Of a DNA stretch of 14,558 nt, positions 6,573 through 14,558 are shown one piece after another. The notes beneath the pieces are model-generated. The model ran no database searches and was not told where the DNA came from. It saw only the letters and a program-made list of their open reading frames with translations. The DNA lies in assembly GCA_030632765.1 (NCBI GenBank), contig DAOVUC010000012.1, positions 1 to 14,558 of the forward strand, given 5' to 3'. The DNA is from Candidatus Dadabacteria bacterium (GTDB taxonomy: Bacteria; Desulfobacterota_D; UBA1144; Nemesobacterales; UBA2774). Every line of letters begins with the position of its first letter. Position 1 is the stretch's first letter. The position numbers and the translations under genes were made by a program.

Positions 6573-7124
6573 TTAGGGTTCAATCAAAATTCTCTGACCT
6601 CTTCTGCTTAAATAGATGACATTCATTAAATCGTTCTCGCTATTTCTGAATGCCACAAAATTCGCATCTGAAACTTTAAGTTGAAGCGAAGCTTCTTCTA
6701 CTGACATTGGTTTTGATGGTAATTGGTGAACTTGAATGTCTTGTGTTTCACTACTCTCAGGAGGCAAAAGAATGCCGGTTTCAATAACCTCTTCTTTTGT
6801 TTTGGCGCCCGTTCTTCTTTTTTCTTTAATTTTCTTTTCTGTCTGTTTTTTTAGCTGTTTAACTATAGCGTCCACAGCATGGTCTATCGCTGTATGCATA
6901 TCATTAGTTTCAACAGAGCTCGTGGCTTTTATATCTCCGCAAGTAATAGAGATTTCCGCTGTGTCTCTGAATTTTTCTGATGATAGAATAAACCGTACTT
7001 CTGAGGGATCTTTCTCTGCCTTTACATAGCGCTCAATCCTCTTGGATTTCTTTAGAGCATGTAACTTGATTTCTTCAGAATTCTTTGTGTTCTTAATGTG
7101 TCTAGTGGTTACCATTACTTTCAT
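6573..7124 (-). CDS. hpf: Ribosome hibernation promoting factor, long form
   Basis: Long HPF binds the small ribosomal subunit and brings two 70S ribosomes together as inactive 100S dimers in stationary phase. The 183-residue product has both domains. The N-terminal ribosome-binding domain (about 1-105) runs from MKVMVTTRHI through the basic helix VDAIVKQLKKQTEKKIKEKR. A linker follows. The C-terminal dimerisation domain (about 130-183) includes KPMSVEEASLQLKVSDANFV and ends YLSRRGQRILIEP. The short form of enteric bacteria lacks this second domain. The ATG overlaps the rpoN stop in an ATGA, and AAGGA lies about 10 nt upstream, so the two genes are translationally coupled. Confidence 0.94.
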   Translation of the reverse strand: MKVMVTTRHIKNTKNSEEIKLHALKKSKRIERYVKAEKDPSEVRFILSSEKFRDTAEISITCGDIKATSSVETNDMHTAIDHAVDAIVKQLKKQTEKKIKEKRRTGAKTKEEVIETGILLPPESSETQDIQVHQLPSKPMSVEEASLQLKVSDANFVAFRNSENDLMNVIYLSRRGQRILIEP

Positions 7125-8647
7125 TTTAAATTTTCCTTGTATTGACGGGATCTGGTTGAAGAAGAAGGTATTTTAAGTATTTTTCTATATTTTGCAACTG
7201 TTCTTCGCGCAACTTTTATATTTCTTCTTTCAAATATTTTAGAAATATCCTCGTCTGAGTACGGGCTTTGGGGTAATTCGCCGGATATAATATTTTTCAT
7301 AATCGACTTTACTTTCTCAAAGGAAATATCTTTTCCCTGTGACGATTCAATTCTCCGTGAAAATAATGATTTAAGCTCAATTGTGCCCTGAGGTGTTTGG
7401 ATATATCGTCTGCTGGTAATTCGGCTGACAGTGGATTCATGAACCCCTACTGACTGAGCCACATCTTTTAATATTAGCGGCTTAATATACTCTTTCCCAT
7501 GCTCAAAGAATTCACGCTGAACATCAACGATTTTCGATATAATTTTTTTTACCGTGGCCTCTCTTTCATCGAGACATTTCATTACTCTTTTAGCTGCTTC
7601 AAGCTTTTCTTTTATAAATTGCTTTGCCTCTGGGGGAAGACTTTTTTCTTTTTTTATAAGGTTTTTGTAATAGCTGCTTATTCTGACTCTTGGGAAATCA
7701 CGGTTTAACTGTATCTGCAATTCGTCTCCTACGTTATAAACGTAGAAATCAGGAACTATATATTTTTCAGAATCTTTAGCAAAGAATGGTCTCCCAGGTT
7801 TTGGTTCTAAAGATGATATAACTGACATTGCCTCTTGAATCTCTTCTGCGGAGTCTTGAAGAACATCCTCAATATTGCTCAAATCTTTTTCATTAAGCTC
7901 TTCCAAATGTTTGTCTATCAATTCTATGACAAGACCATCTTCAGAATAACCCATATCAAGGGCTTGAATCTTAAGGCATTCTTTCATATTTATCGAGCAT
8001 ACACCTATAGGATCAAAAGAGGATTGAATCTTATATAAAATATCTTTAATTTTAGCAATATATTCTCTGCCAGAATTCTGAGATGAGTTTTCGGTATTGT
8101 AACTTCCTTCATCAGTTACGTTCTCAGATCTTCCGTTGGTCAGATCTGCAACTTGATTGAGGTATATAAGTGCGATCTCTTCAATATCTATCTCTAAATA
8201 TCCGTCTTCATTGGTGTTGCCTATTATGATTGTAGCTATTTCTCTTTCATCAGGTGTGAGGTCTGACAACTTAAGCTGCCATCTAAGGTGATCTATGAGG
8301 GATTCAGCCTCACTTATCCTGTTTTCCCAAGTAGTATCCTCTTGGCTATCATCATAGAATTCTCTTGATGAATAATGTGGAATATCGTTGTTTTGATCCC
8401 TAAACAGGCGGTCATTGCCCATAGCGTTAAGATCAAACTCTTCATTTGAGCTATCTTCGTTCTTCTCATCCTGGTCTTGTGATTCTTCTAAAATAGGGTT
8501 TTCTATGAGCTGCTCTTCCAAATAATCTTTTAATTCAAGTGTGGTCATTTGAATTAGTTTTAGGAATAGTTGCAGCTCTTGAGTTAGTACCAGACGTTGT
8601 TGTAATACTTGTCTTTGCGAAGTTGTTTGGCTTAAATTTATACTCAT
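7121..8647 (-). CDS. rpoN: RNA polymerase sigma-54 factor
   Basis: Sigma-54 directs polymerase to -24/-12 promoters and needs an enhancer-binding ATPase. The 508-residue protein has the whole architecture. Region I (1-55) is Gln/Leu-rich (LQQRLVLTQELQLFLKLIQM). A very acidic region II covers about 55-110. The core-binding domain includes SSFDPIGVCSINMKECL near 209-225. A helix-turn-helix lies at about 391-412 (LILKDVAQSVGVHESTVSRI). The C-terminal RpoN box ARRTVAKYR is at 480-488 and reads the -24 element. A polar, low-complexity stretch at about 168-195 interrupts the core-binding domain. Translation starts at ATG 8647, preceded by AAAGGA. A near-consensus sigma-54 promoter lies about 70-85 nt upstream, suggesting autoregulation. 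No enhancer-binding protein gene is present in the window. Confidence 0.96.
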   Translation of the reverse strand: MSINLSQTTSQRQVLQQRLVLTQELQLFLKLIQMTTLELKDYLEEQLIENPILEESQDQDEKNEDSSNEEFDLNAMGNDRLFRDQNNDIPHYSSREFYDDSQEDTTWENRISEAESLIDHLRWQLKLSDLTPDEREIATIIIGNTNEDGYLEIDIEEIALIYLNQVADLTNGRSENVTDEGSYNTENSSQNSGREYIAKIKDILYKIQSSFDPIGVCSINMKECLKIQALDMGYSEDGLVIELIDKHLEELNEKDLSNIEDVLQDSAEEIQEAMSVISSLEPKPGRPFFAKDSEKYIVPDFYVYNVGDELQIQLNRDFPRVRISSYYKNLIKKEKSLPPEAKQFIKEKLEAAKRVMKCLDEREATVKKIISKIVDVQREFFEHGKEYIKPLILKDVAQSVGVHESTVSRITSRRYIQTPQGTIELKSLFSRRIESSQGKDISFEKVKSIMKNIISGELPQSPYSDEDISKIFERRNIKVARRTVAKYRKILKIPSSSTRSRQYKENLK

Positions 8648-8713
8648 ATTGCTAATATCCTTTGCTTAATTAGAGGCAAATTTCTAACTAAATGATAATA
8701 TCTCGGAGATCAT

Positions 8714-8730
8714 ATACAATATTTGTGCCA
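8714..8730 (-). promoter_or_regulatory. Sigma-54 type (-24/-12) promoter upstream of rpoN
   Basis: Minus-strand sequence TGGCAC (8730-8725), N5, TTGTA (8719-8715) matches the sigma-54 consensus TGGCAC-N5-TTGC(A/T) with correct spacing. The one difference is T instead of C in the -12 GC. It points at rpoN and would give a leader of about 55-60 nt. The -12 substitution lowers confidence, because that GC is usually the most conserved part. A TATACT hexamer at 8739-8744 just upstream might serve as a sigma-70 -10 box but has no good -35. Confidence 0.45.
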
Positions 8731-8781
8731 TTTTTGTAAGTATACCATAATCTTGGATTTTTTGTGCGCAATAATCCGGTG

Positions 8782-8810
8782 TTGTTTAGATTTAACGGAG
8801 TTCTTATATA
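8782..8810 (+). promoter_or_regulatory. Possible plus-strand sigma-70 promoter in the rpoN-leuD gap
   Basis: TTGTTT (8782-8787), a 17-nt spacer and TATATA (8805-8810) lie on the plus strand; TATAAT also occurs at 8807-8812. No protein gene follows on this strand. If used, it would transcribe the region of inverted repeats at 8858-9056, antisense to the rpoN/leuD direction. Such hexamers are common in AT-rich DNA, so this is tentative. Confidence 0.28.
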
Positions 8811-8857
8811 ATTTGGCTTAGAATTAATCCTGGTTTTCTTTGAGTGGAGTTTTAGAA

Positions 8858-9056
8858 TTTGGGAAAAAGAATAATCTATACAGGGATTTCACTTATAGTC
8901 GTGGGAATAATGGTTCAGTTTTTTTCCAAAGATTCCGCACTTAGGTAAGCTGCCGGGGGATTGTACTGCTCTCGCTTTTGTGAAGCTCGGTTTAAGTTGG
9001 AATGCGGATAGCGCCCGGCGGACAGTGTCCATGTGTTGAATGAAGGTAACCGCATT
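8858..9056 (+). ncRNA. Candidate structured RNA in the 487-bp rpoN-leuD gap
   Basis: The gap 8648-9134 has no convincing gene, but its middle is richer in G+C than its flanks and full of complementary segments. TTTGGGAAAAAG (8858-8869) pairs with 8919-8930 over 12 positions including two G-U. TCCGC (8934-8938) pairs with GCGGA (9004-9008), stacked on ACTTAGG (8939-8945) with TTTAAGT (8991-8997). CTGCCGGG (8950-8957) pairs with CCCGGCGG (9014-9021). AATGCGG (9001-9007) pairs with CCGCATT (9050-9056). Some of these exclude each other, as in a switch. No match to 6S, SRP, tmRNA or RNase P RNA, or to a known riboswitch core, was recognised. Strand is uncertain; plus is favoured only because of the promoter-like sequence at 8782-8810. 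Confidence 0.35.
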
Positions 9057-9100
9057 GAATTTCTATATAAATTTACTAGCTTAATTCTACCAGCTTCTTA

Positions 9101-9127
9101 ATGGGGAGCGGTATATAGGTACCCCAT
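9101..9127 (-). repeat. Hairpin just downstream of leuD
   Basis: ATGGGG (9101-9106) and CCCCAT (9122-9127) are exact reverse complements around a 15-nt loop that contains GGTATATAGG. It begins 8 nt after the leuD stop on the minus strand. No U tract follows, so it may be a 3'-end stabilising hairpin or a weak terminator rather than a classic intrinsic terminator. Confidence 0.4.
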
Positions 9128-9134
9128 AACTAGC

Positions 9135-9758
9135 TTATAAAGTCTCACTTGGTGCTGCCCATTTCATATCAGAATTGTGTCTCTCTTCATAAATTCTAAT
9201 CTTATCTTCGTGCTCGAGAGAGTGTCCGATATCATCAAGGCCTTCCAAGAGGCTTTTCTTCTTGAAAGGATCTATGTCGAAATTTACAGTCCAGCCTTCA
9301 TCATCTGATATTGTTTGAGACCTTAGATCTACTGTAAGTTCATGGCCCTTCTTTGAGTTCACTATATTAAAAAGTTCCTTGACCTTATCTTCTGCTAATA
9401 CAATTGGGAGTATTGCGTTTTTAAAACAGTTGTTATAAAAGATATCGGCAAACGACGGTGCGATGATTACCTGAAACCCATGTTCTCTTAAGGCCCAGGG
9501 GGCATGTTCTCTTGAGCTTCCGCTTCCGAAATTGTGGCTTGTTAGTAGTATCTTGGCATTCTGATGATGTTCATGATTGAGCACAAAATCGGGATTTGGT
9601 GTTCCGTCTTCAAGATAACGCCAGTCAAAAAATAAAAATTCTCCAAAACCGGTCCTCTCAACTCGTTTTAAAAACTGTTTTGGAATTATTTGGTCGGTAT
9701 CTACATTGATCCTATCTAACGGGGCTACTATGCCATGTACTCTTTCTAACGGTTCCAT
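9135..9758 (-). CDS. leuD: 3-isopropylmalate dehydratase, small subunit
   Basis: LeuD is the swivelling small subunit that, with LeuC, isomerises 2-isopropylmalate to 3-isopropylmalate, the second step of leucine synthesis. The 207-residue protein is the long bacterial type rather than the roughly 165-residue archaeal-like type. It starts with VHGIVAPLDRINVDTDQIIP, which belongs to the aconitase swivel domain. The substrate-binding motif NFGSGSSREHAPWAL is at 76-90, and APSFADIFYNNCFKNAILPI follows. The ATG at 9758 has AGAGGA upstream, and the gene lies 13 nt after leuC, so the two subunits are co-translated. No leuA or leuB is in the window. Confidence 0.96.
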   Translation of the reverse strand: MEPLERVHGIVAPLDRINVDTDQIIPKQFLKRVERTGFGEFLFFDWRYLEDGTPNPDFVLNHEHHQNAKILLTSHNFGSGSSREHAPWALREHGFQVIIAPSFADIFYNNCFKNAILPIVLAEDKVKELFNIVNSKKGHELTVDLRSQTISDDEGWTVNFDIDPFKKKSLLEGLDDIGHSLEHEDKIRIYEERHNSDMKWAAPSETL

Positions 9759-9771
9759 TCTATTTTCCTCT

Positions 9772-11196
9772 TTATAGTTCTTTATCTAAGTCCCAGCCTC
9801 TTACATCCACAAAATGTCCTTCAATTGCCGCTGCCGCTGCCATAGCGGGGCTAACAAGGTGAGTTCTTCCGCCTTTACCTTGACGTCCTTCAAAGTTTCT
9901 GTTTGAAGTGCTTGCACATCTTTCCCCAGGCTGAAGTATATCGGGGTTCATCCCAAGACACATGCTGCAACCTGACTCTCTCCAATCAAACCCGGCGTCC
10001 TTAAACACTTTATCAAGACCAAGCTTCTCGGCCTGCCATTTTATCATCTGTGATCCGGGTACTACCATTGCGCTTACTGTAGGGGCTACTTTTTTGCCCT
10101 TTACCACCCTCGCAGCTTCTGTTAAATCCTGTATCCTTGAGTTAGTACAAGACCCGATAAATACCCGGTCCAGTTTTATATCTTCGATAGGGGTTCCGGC
10201 ACTGAGACCCATATACTCAAGCGCACTGATTGTAGCCTTTTTGGTATTTTCGTCTTCAATATCCTCTGGGTTTGGTATATTTCCAGTTACATCCAGCACC
10301 ATACCAGGGTTAGTACCCCAGCTTACTTGAGGCACTATCTTTGAGGCGTCAAGGGTAATTGATTTATCAAAATGAGCCCCCTCGTCACTCTTAAGCTCTT
10401 TCCAGTACTCAAGCGCATTCTCGAAATCCTCTCCCTTAGGGGCGAATTTGCGCCCTTTTACATATTCAAATGTCTTCTCGTCAGCAGCAATCATTCCAGC
10501 CCTCGCGCCTGCTTCAATAGACATATTACACACAGTCATTCTTTCTTCCATAGTAAGAACTTCAATGGCTGCCCCCCTGTATTCAACGACAGTCCCAGTC
10601 GCTCCAGCTGTGCCAATGTGTCCTATGATGTTTAAGATAATGTCTTTTGCGGTAACTCCGTAACCACGCTGACCCTCAACACGAATTTCGAATTCTTTAG
10701 GTTTGTTTTGCCTTAGACACTGTGTTGCGAGTACATGTTCTACCTCACTTGTCCCGATACCAAACGCTAAAGACCCAAATGCACCGTGTGTAGAAGTATG
10801 ACTATCCCCACAAACTATCGTCATTCCCGGTTTAGTTAGTCCAAGCTCCGGTCCTATTACATGAACAATACCCTGCATATCGCTGTTTATATTTAATCCA
10901 AACAGTGGAACGCCAAACTCTTCACAGTTGGTTTCCAGAACCTCAATCTGCTTTGCCGAAATGGGGTCTTCAATAGGTAGCGATCTATCTGTGGTGGGAA
11001 CATTATGATCCATAGTTGCGAAGGTTAAATCAGGTCTCCTAACCCTTCGGTCCGTAAGACGAAGTCCTTCAAAGGCTTGCGGTGAAGTTACTTCGTGGAC
11101 TAGGTGTAAATCTATATATAAAAGAGTGGGTTGCCCCTCTTCTTCAAATACTACATGTTGTTCCCATATTTTATTAAGAAGTGTTCTAGCCGACAT
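9772..11196 (-). CDS. leuC: 3-isopropylmalate dehydratase, large subunit
   Basis: LeuC is the iron-sulphur subunit of isopropylmalate isomerase in leucine synthesis. The 474-residue protein is full length for the bacterial class. The three cysteines that hold the [4Fe-4S] cluster are visible: C350 in [13 protein letters not shown], and C410 and C413 in [13 protein letters not shown]. Other aconitase-family blocks are TMDHNVPT near 61-68, [20 protein letters not shown] at 128-147, and the C-terminal [10 protein letters not shown] at 431-440. ATG at 11196 is preceded by AAGGA at 7 nt. It sits 122 nt after eno, where either read-through from eno or a separate promoter is possible. I saw no leader peptide with leucine codons and no T-box. 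Confidence 0.97.
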   Translation of the reverse strand: MSARTLLNKIWEQHVVFEEEGQPTLLYIDLHLVHEVTSPQAFEGLRLTDRRVRRPDLTFATMDHNVPTTDRSLPIEDPISAKQIEVLETNCEEFGVPLFGLNINSDMQGIVHVIGPELGLTKPGMTIVCGDSHTSTHGAFGSLAFGIGTSEVEHVLATQCLRQNKPKEFEIRVEGQRGYGVTAKDIILNIIGHIGTAGATGTVVEYRGAAIEVLTMEERMTVCNMSIEAGARAGMIAADEKTFEYVKGRKFAPKGEDFENALEYWKELKSDEGAHFDKSITLDASKIVPQVSWGTNPGMVLDVTGNIPNPEDIEDENTKKATISALEYMGLSAGTPIEDIKLDRVFIGSCTNSRIQDLTEAARVVKGKKVAPTVSAMVVPGSQMIKWQAEKLGLDKVFKDAGFDWRESGCSMCLGMNPDILQPGERCASTSNRNFEGRQGKGGRTHLVSPAMAAAAAIEGHFVDVRGWDLDKEL

Positions 11197-11318
11197 ATCT
11201 TTATCCTTCTATATTGTGCTAAGCATTTACTATACACAATAAATCGTCTTTTTTTAGATTTGCTTACGTTTGTGGTCCGATGTATGAAAATATATACGAA
11301 TTCAGAATTATCAAGATC

Positions 11319-12611
<1,293 letters not shown>

Positions 12612-12670
12612 TCACTTCCGGCTAAGGGAAATTACCATATCAACCTAGGCGTATCAAATCGGTTAATATC

Positions 12671-12676
12671 ATTATA
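12671..12676 (-). promoter_or_regulatory. Probable -10 box for eno
   Basis: A perfect TATAAT lies on the minus strand about 80 nt upstream of the eno start. The upstream -35 region is poor: CTTTTC at 16-nt spacing or TTACTT at 19. It overlaps the divergent promoter region of the lipoprotein gene, so the two may share control. Confidence 0.4.
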
Positions 12677-12689
12677 CGAAATAACCTTG

Positions 12690-12718
12690 TTGGAAAAGTA
12701 ACATTAGTTCGGTACAAT
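12690..12718 (+). promoter_or_regulatory. Sigma-70 promoter for the FG-GAP lipoprotein
   Basis: TTGGAA (12690-12695), 17-nt spacer, TACAAT (12713-12718) gives four of six and five of six consensus matches. It is placed 36 nt before the ATG, for a leader of about 30 nt that contains AAGGT as Shine-Dalgarno at 12743-12747. Confidence 0.5.
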
Positions 12719-12754
12719 CTTAAATTCTAAAAATGACGGGAAAAGGTAATTAAT

Positions 12755-14558
12755 ATGAAATTCGTTTTCAAACAAAAGTCTTTATTAAGTCTTGGCCTCT
12801 TATTTATAGTTTTATTAATAACTTCTTGCAGTGTAGGCGACGACACCCCGCCCGGCACAATAACCGATCTAAGGTTTGATATTCCAGTTAGTAGGGTGCT
12901 CGATTGGACGGCGCCTGGAGATAATGGGAACAGCGGAAGAGCGACTATTTATTTTATCAGGTTCTACGATAATGAAGAAGTAGCGGCAATTTTGGGACTC
13001 CCTTCTCTAGACGGAGTGCCTTTTGTCGTAATTGAAGAGGCCGTTCGGGACAATTATAACGACGCTACTCAAATCCCGGATTTCCAAAGACCGGATGTTG
13101 CGGGATCCCCACAGAGTTTTCTAGCCCCAAGGCTGGATATAACCGGTGAGATGATGTTCTTTTATTCAATCCGTACTAATGATGAAGTAGGTAATTCTTC
13201 TCAGCCCTCTAACGTGGCTGAATTATCAACACCTTTGGATTCTGTTAAATATGTGAGTAGTGAAGCCGGTAGCTGTATCGGAGAATCTATTGGAGCAGGC
13301 AATTTTAACGGGGACCAGGAAGATGACGGACAATTTATTAACGATTACGCAATTGGCGACCCTTGTCTGGGAAAGGTTTATATCTTTTTCGGAGCAAATG
13401 ATTTAACCGATAACGGCAGCACTTTAATTGATGTATCGGCAGCGGATGTAACGGTGATTGGTAATCCGGATGATCTATTCGGCACCTCACTTGCCGGAAT
13501 TCCTGACTTTGATGATGATATCAGAGCTCATGAACTCGTTATTGGAGCCCCGGGATTTGATAATGATAGAGGTAAAACTTTTGTGATTTTCGGTAGCAGA
13601 GATTTGCCGAGTGTAATTGATTTGTCAGATAGCAGTGTTGATAGGATAGAGATTGTCGGAGAGAACGTCGGTGATAACTTTGGTTTTTCTGTGGCCGATG
13701 GAGATGATGTCACTAACGGATCTGGATTATTCCTGGTTGGCGCGCCTTCTTTCGGATCTGACACAGGAAGGACATACATCTTTAGAGGGGAAAACTTAAA
13801 GCAGAATGAAGAACTTCCTGCAACTGATGCCGGCGCTATGTTTACAGGCCAGACCACTGGAGATCTTTTTGGCTTTGATCTTGCCAATCTTGGCAGAATT
13901 CGTAGGAATAGTTTTGACGAAATTGGCGTTGGAGCACCTGGGGCAGGAAGGGCTTATGTAATATTAGGGCAAGATAATATTAAAAGTAGGGATTTAGCTG
14001 TTGATACTGAAAATGTTGTCATACTTGAAGGCAGTGCTGCTGATAGTTTTGGAGTAAGTATCTCAGGAGACGGTGATATAGACGAAGACGGCGAAGGGAC
14101 ACCCGATGTTATAGTTGGGGCTCCTGATTCCAATATGTCTTCAGGTTCAGTTTTCTTATATTCGGGAGAAGACATTGACACAGCACTTCAGGATGGAACT
14201 AGTACGGGATTTGAGACTGAATTTACAGGAATTGCTCCAGGAGATAGGTTCGGAACTTCTGTAGGGGTTATAGCTAATTTGACGCCACTGATTGAAAAGA
14301 AGCAGAGGGACACGGCTATAGTACTTATTCTTGAAGTCAGTAATGCGGATTTTGGCGTCGGAGCTCCCGGGACTGAGAACGGTATAGTTTATATATTTTT
14401 TGGACGGGACGACTTTCCTGTTTTAGTCTCAGCTTCAGAAGCTGACGTTGATGTAGTAGGCGGGGAGGCAGAGGTTGATTTTGGTATAGAGGTTATGACC
14501 TTGGGCGATGTAAATGGCGATAATTTTGAAGACTTTGGAGCTGGGGGTCTTGAGTTTA
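12755..14558 (+). CDS. FG-GAP repeat lipoprotein with Fn3-like N-terminal domain (3' end outside the window)
   Basis: This open frame runs uninterrupted from ATG 12755 to the window edge, giving 601 complete residues without a stop. The N-terminus is a lipoprotein signal: MKFVFKQKS, a hydrophobic run, then lipobox ITSC with Cys25. Residues about 36-161 resemble a fibronectin type III-like module, with LDWTAPGDNGNSG near the start, AGSPQSF in the middle, and FYSIRTNDEVGNSSQPSNV at the end. From about 165 follow FG-GAP (integrin-alpha type) blades with cores such as DLFGTSLAG, GDNFGFSVA, GDLFGFDLA, DSFGVSISG, GDRFGTSVG and VDFGIEVM. They are paired with VIGAPG, VGAPS, VGVGAPG and VIVGAPD. Aspartate-rich loops (GDGDIDEDGEG, GDVNGDNFED) look calcium-binding. 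Six blades plus a seventh, which is cut, fit a seven-bladed propeller. C174 and C204 may form a disulphide. A cell-surface binding role is likely; the ligand is unknown. Confidence 0.88.
   Translation, partial: MKFVFKQKSLLSLGLLFIVLLITSCSVGDDTPPGTITDLRFDIPVSRVLDWTAPGDNGNSGRATIYFIRFYDNEEVAAILGLPSLDGVPFVVIEEAVRDNYNDATQIPDFQRPDVAGSPQSFLAPRLDITGEMMFFYSIRTNDEVGNSSQPSNVAELSTPLDSVKYVSSEAGSCIGESIGAGNFNGDQEDDGQFINDYAIGDPCLGKVYIFFGANDLTDNGSTLIDVSAADVTVIGNPDDLFGTSLAGIPDFDDDIRAHELVIGAPGFDNDRGKTFVIFGSRDLPSVIDLSDSSVDRIEIVGENVGDNFGFSVADGDDVTNGSGLFLVGAPSFGSDTGRTYIFRGENLKQNEELPATDAGAMFTGQTTGDLFGFDLANLGRIRRNSFDEIGVGAPGAGRAYVILGQDNIKSRDLAVDTENVVILEGSAADSFGVSISGDGDIDEDGEGTPDVIVGAPDSNMSSGSVFLYSGEDIDTALQDGTSTGFETEFTGIAPGDRFGTSVGVIANLTPLIEKKQRDTAIVLILEVSNADFGVGAPGTENGIVYIFFGRDDFPVLVSASEADVDVVGGEAEVDFGIEVMTLGDVNGDNFEDFGAGGLEF

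Noticed and set aside
8999..9012. GG-N10-GC spacing on the plus strand (GGAATGCGGATAGC), considered as a second sigma-54 promoter
   Set aside because: Only the dinucleotides match. The flanking TGGCAC and TTGCA positions are poor, and no gene lies downstream on that strand.
8889..9032. A 47-codon minus-strand frame (ATG at 9032, TGA at 8889) in the rpoN-leuD gap, beginning MDTVRRALSAFQL
   Set aside because: No Shine-Dalgarno precedes it, its composition is basic and mixed with no recognisable domain, and it exactly overlaps the inverted repeats. It is more likely an accidental frame over a structured element, though conservation across genomes would reopen it.
9962..10663. Several plus-strand frames opposite leuC
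   Set aside because: They run antisense to a full-length LeuC with all cluster cysteines, and have no ribosome sites or domain resemblance.
13528..14181. Two minus-strand open frames (119 and 75 codons) inside the right-hand lipoprotein region
   Set aside because: They are Ser/Pro-rich reverse readings of the FG-GAP repeats. The plus-strand frame has signal peptide, promoter, ribosome site and domain structure, and explains the whole stretch.

Overview
This is a low-GC (about 40% by eye) chromosomal segment from a Gram-negative bacterium. Two predicted lipoproteins, a sigma-54 gene and a PTS-Ntr/HprK regulatory block point that way. The order rpoN - hpf - ptsN - hprK - rapZ - EIIA(Man) is known from Deltaproteobacteria and related uncultured phyla, so such a lineage is likely, but the sequence alone does not fix it. 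No IS elements, phage genes, CRISPR arrays, tRNA or rRNA genes were seen. Most of the window is ordinary core genome.

Layout. At the left edge is the C-terminal end of a zinc-type alcohol dehydrogenase (+), followed by a probable terminator. Next is a WG-repeat lipoprotein (+, 392-1387) that converges on an EamA/DMT permease gene (-, 1410-2363). From 2553 to 8647 runs a minus-strand regulatory cluster. In transcription order it holds rpoN (sigma-54), long-form hpf (ribosome hibernation), ptsN (EIIA-Ntr), hprK (HPr kinase/phosphorylase), rapZ (nucleotide-binding regulator), a mannose-family EIIA, a small acidic protein of unknown function, and an HAD-IIA phosphatase. From 9135 to 12590, also on the minus strand, lie eno (enolase), leuC and leuD (isopropylmalate isomerase). 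Divergent from eno, a large lipoprotein begins at 12755 and runs off the right edge. It has an Fn3-like domain followed by FG-GAP repeats that fit a seven-bladed beta-propeller.

How the genes fit together. The rpoN block links alternative-sigma transcription, ribosome dimerisation and phosphotransfer signalling. EIIA-Ntr and EIIA-Man would both normally be phosphorylated by HPr, and HprK would phosphorylate HPr on serine. Neither HPr nor enzyme I is encoded here, and the place where ptsH often sits is taken by the unknown 107-residue protein and the HAD phosphatase. Gene junctions are tight from rpoN to the EIIA gene: 4-nt overlap rpoN/hpf, 14-nt overlap ptsN/hprK, and gaps of 10-33 nt elsewhere. 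The small protein has its own plausible promoter.

The best leads are non-coding. A near-consensus -24/-12 (sigma-54) promoter lies just upstream of rpoN itself. The 487-bp gap between leuD and rpoN carries several inverted repeats, two of them mutually exclusive, that could belong to an undescribed structured RNA.
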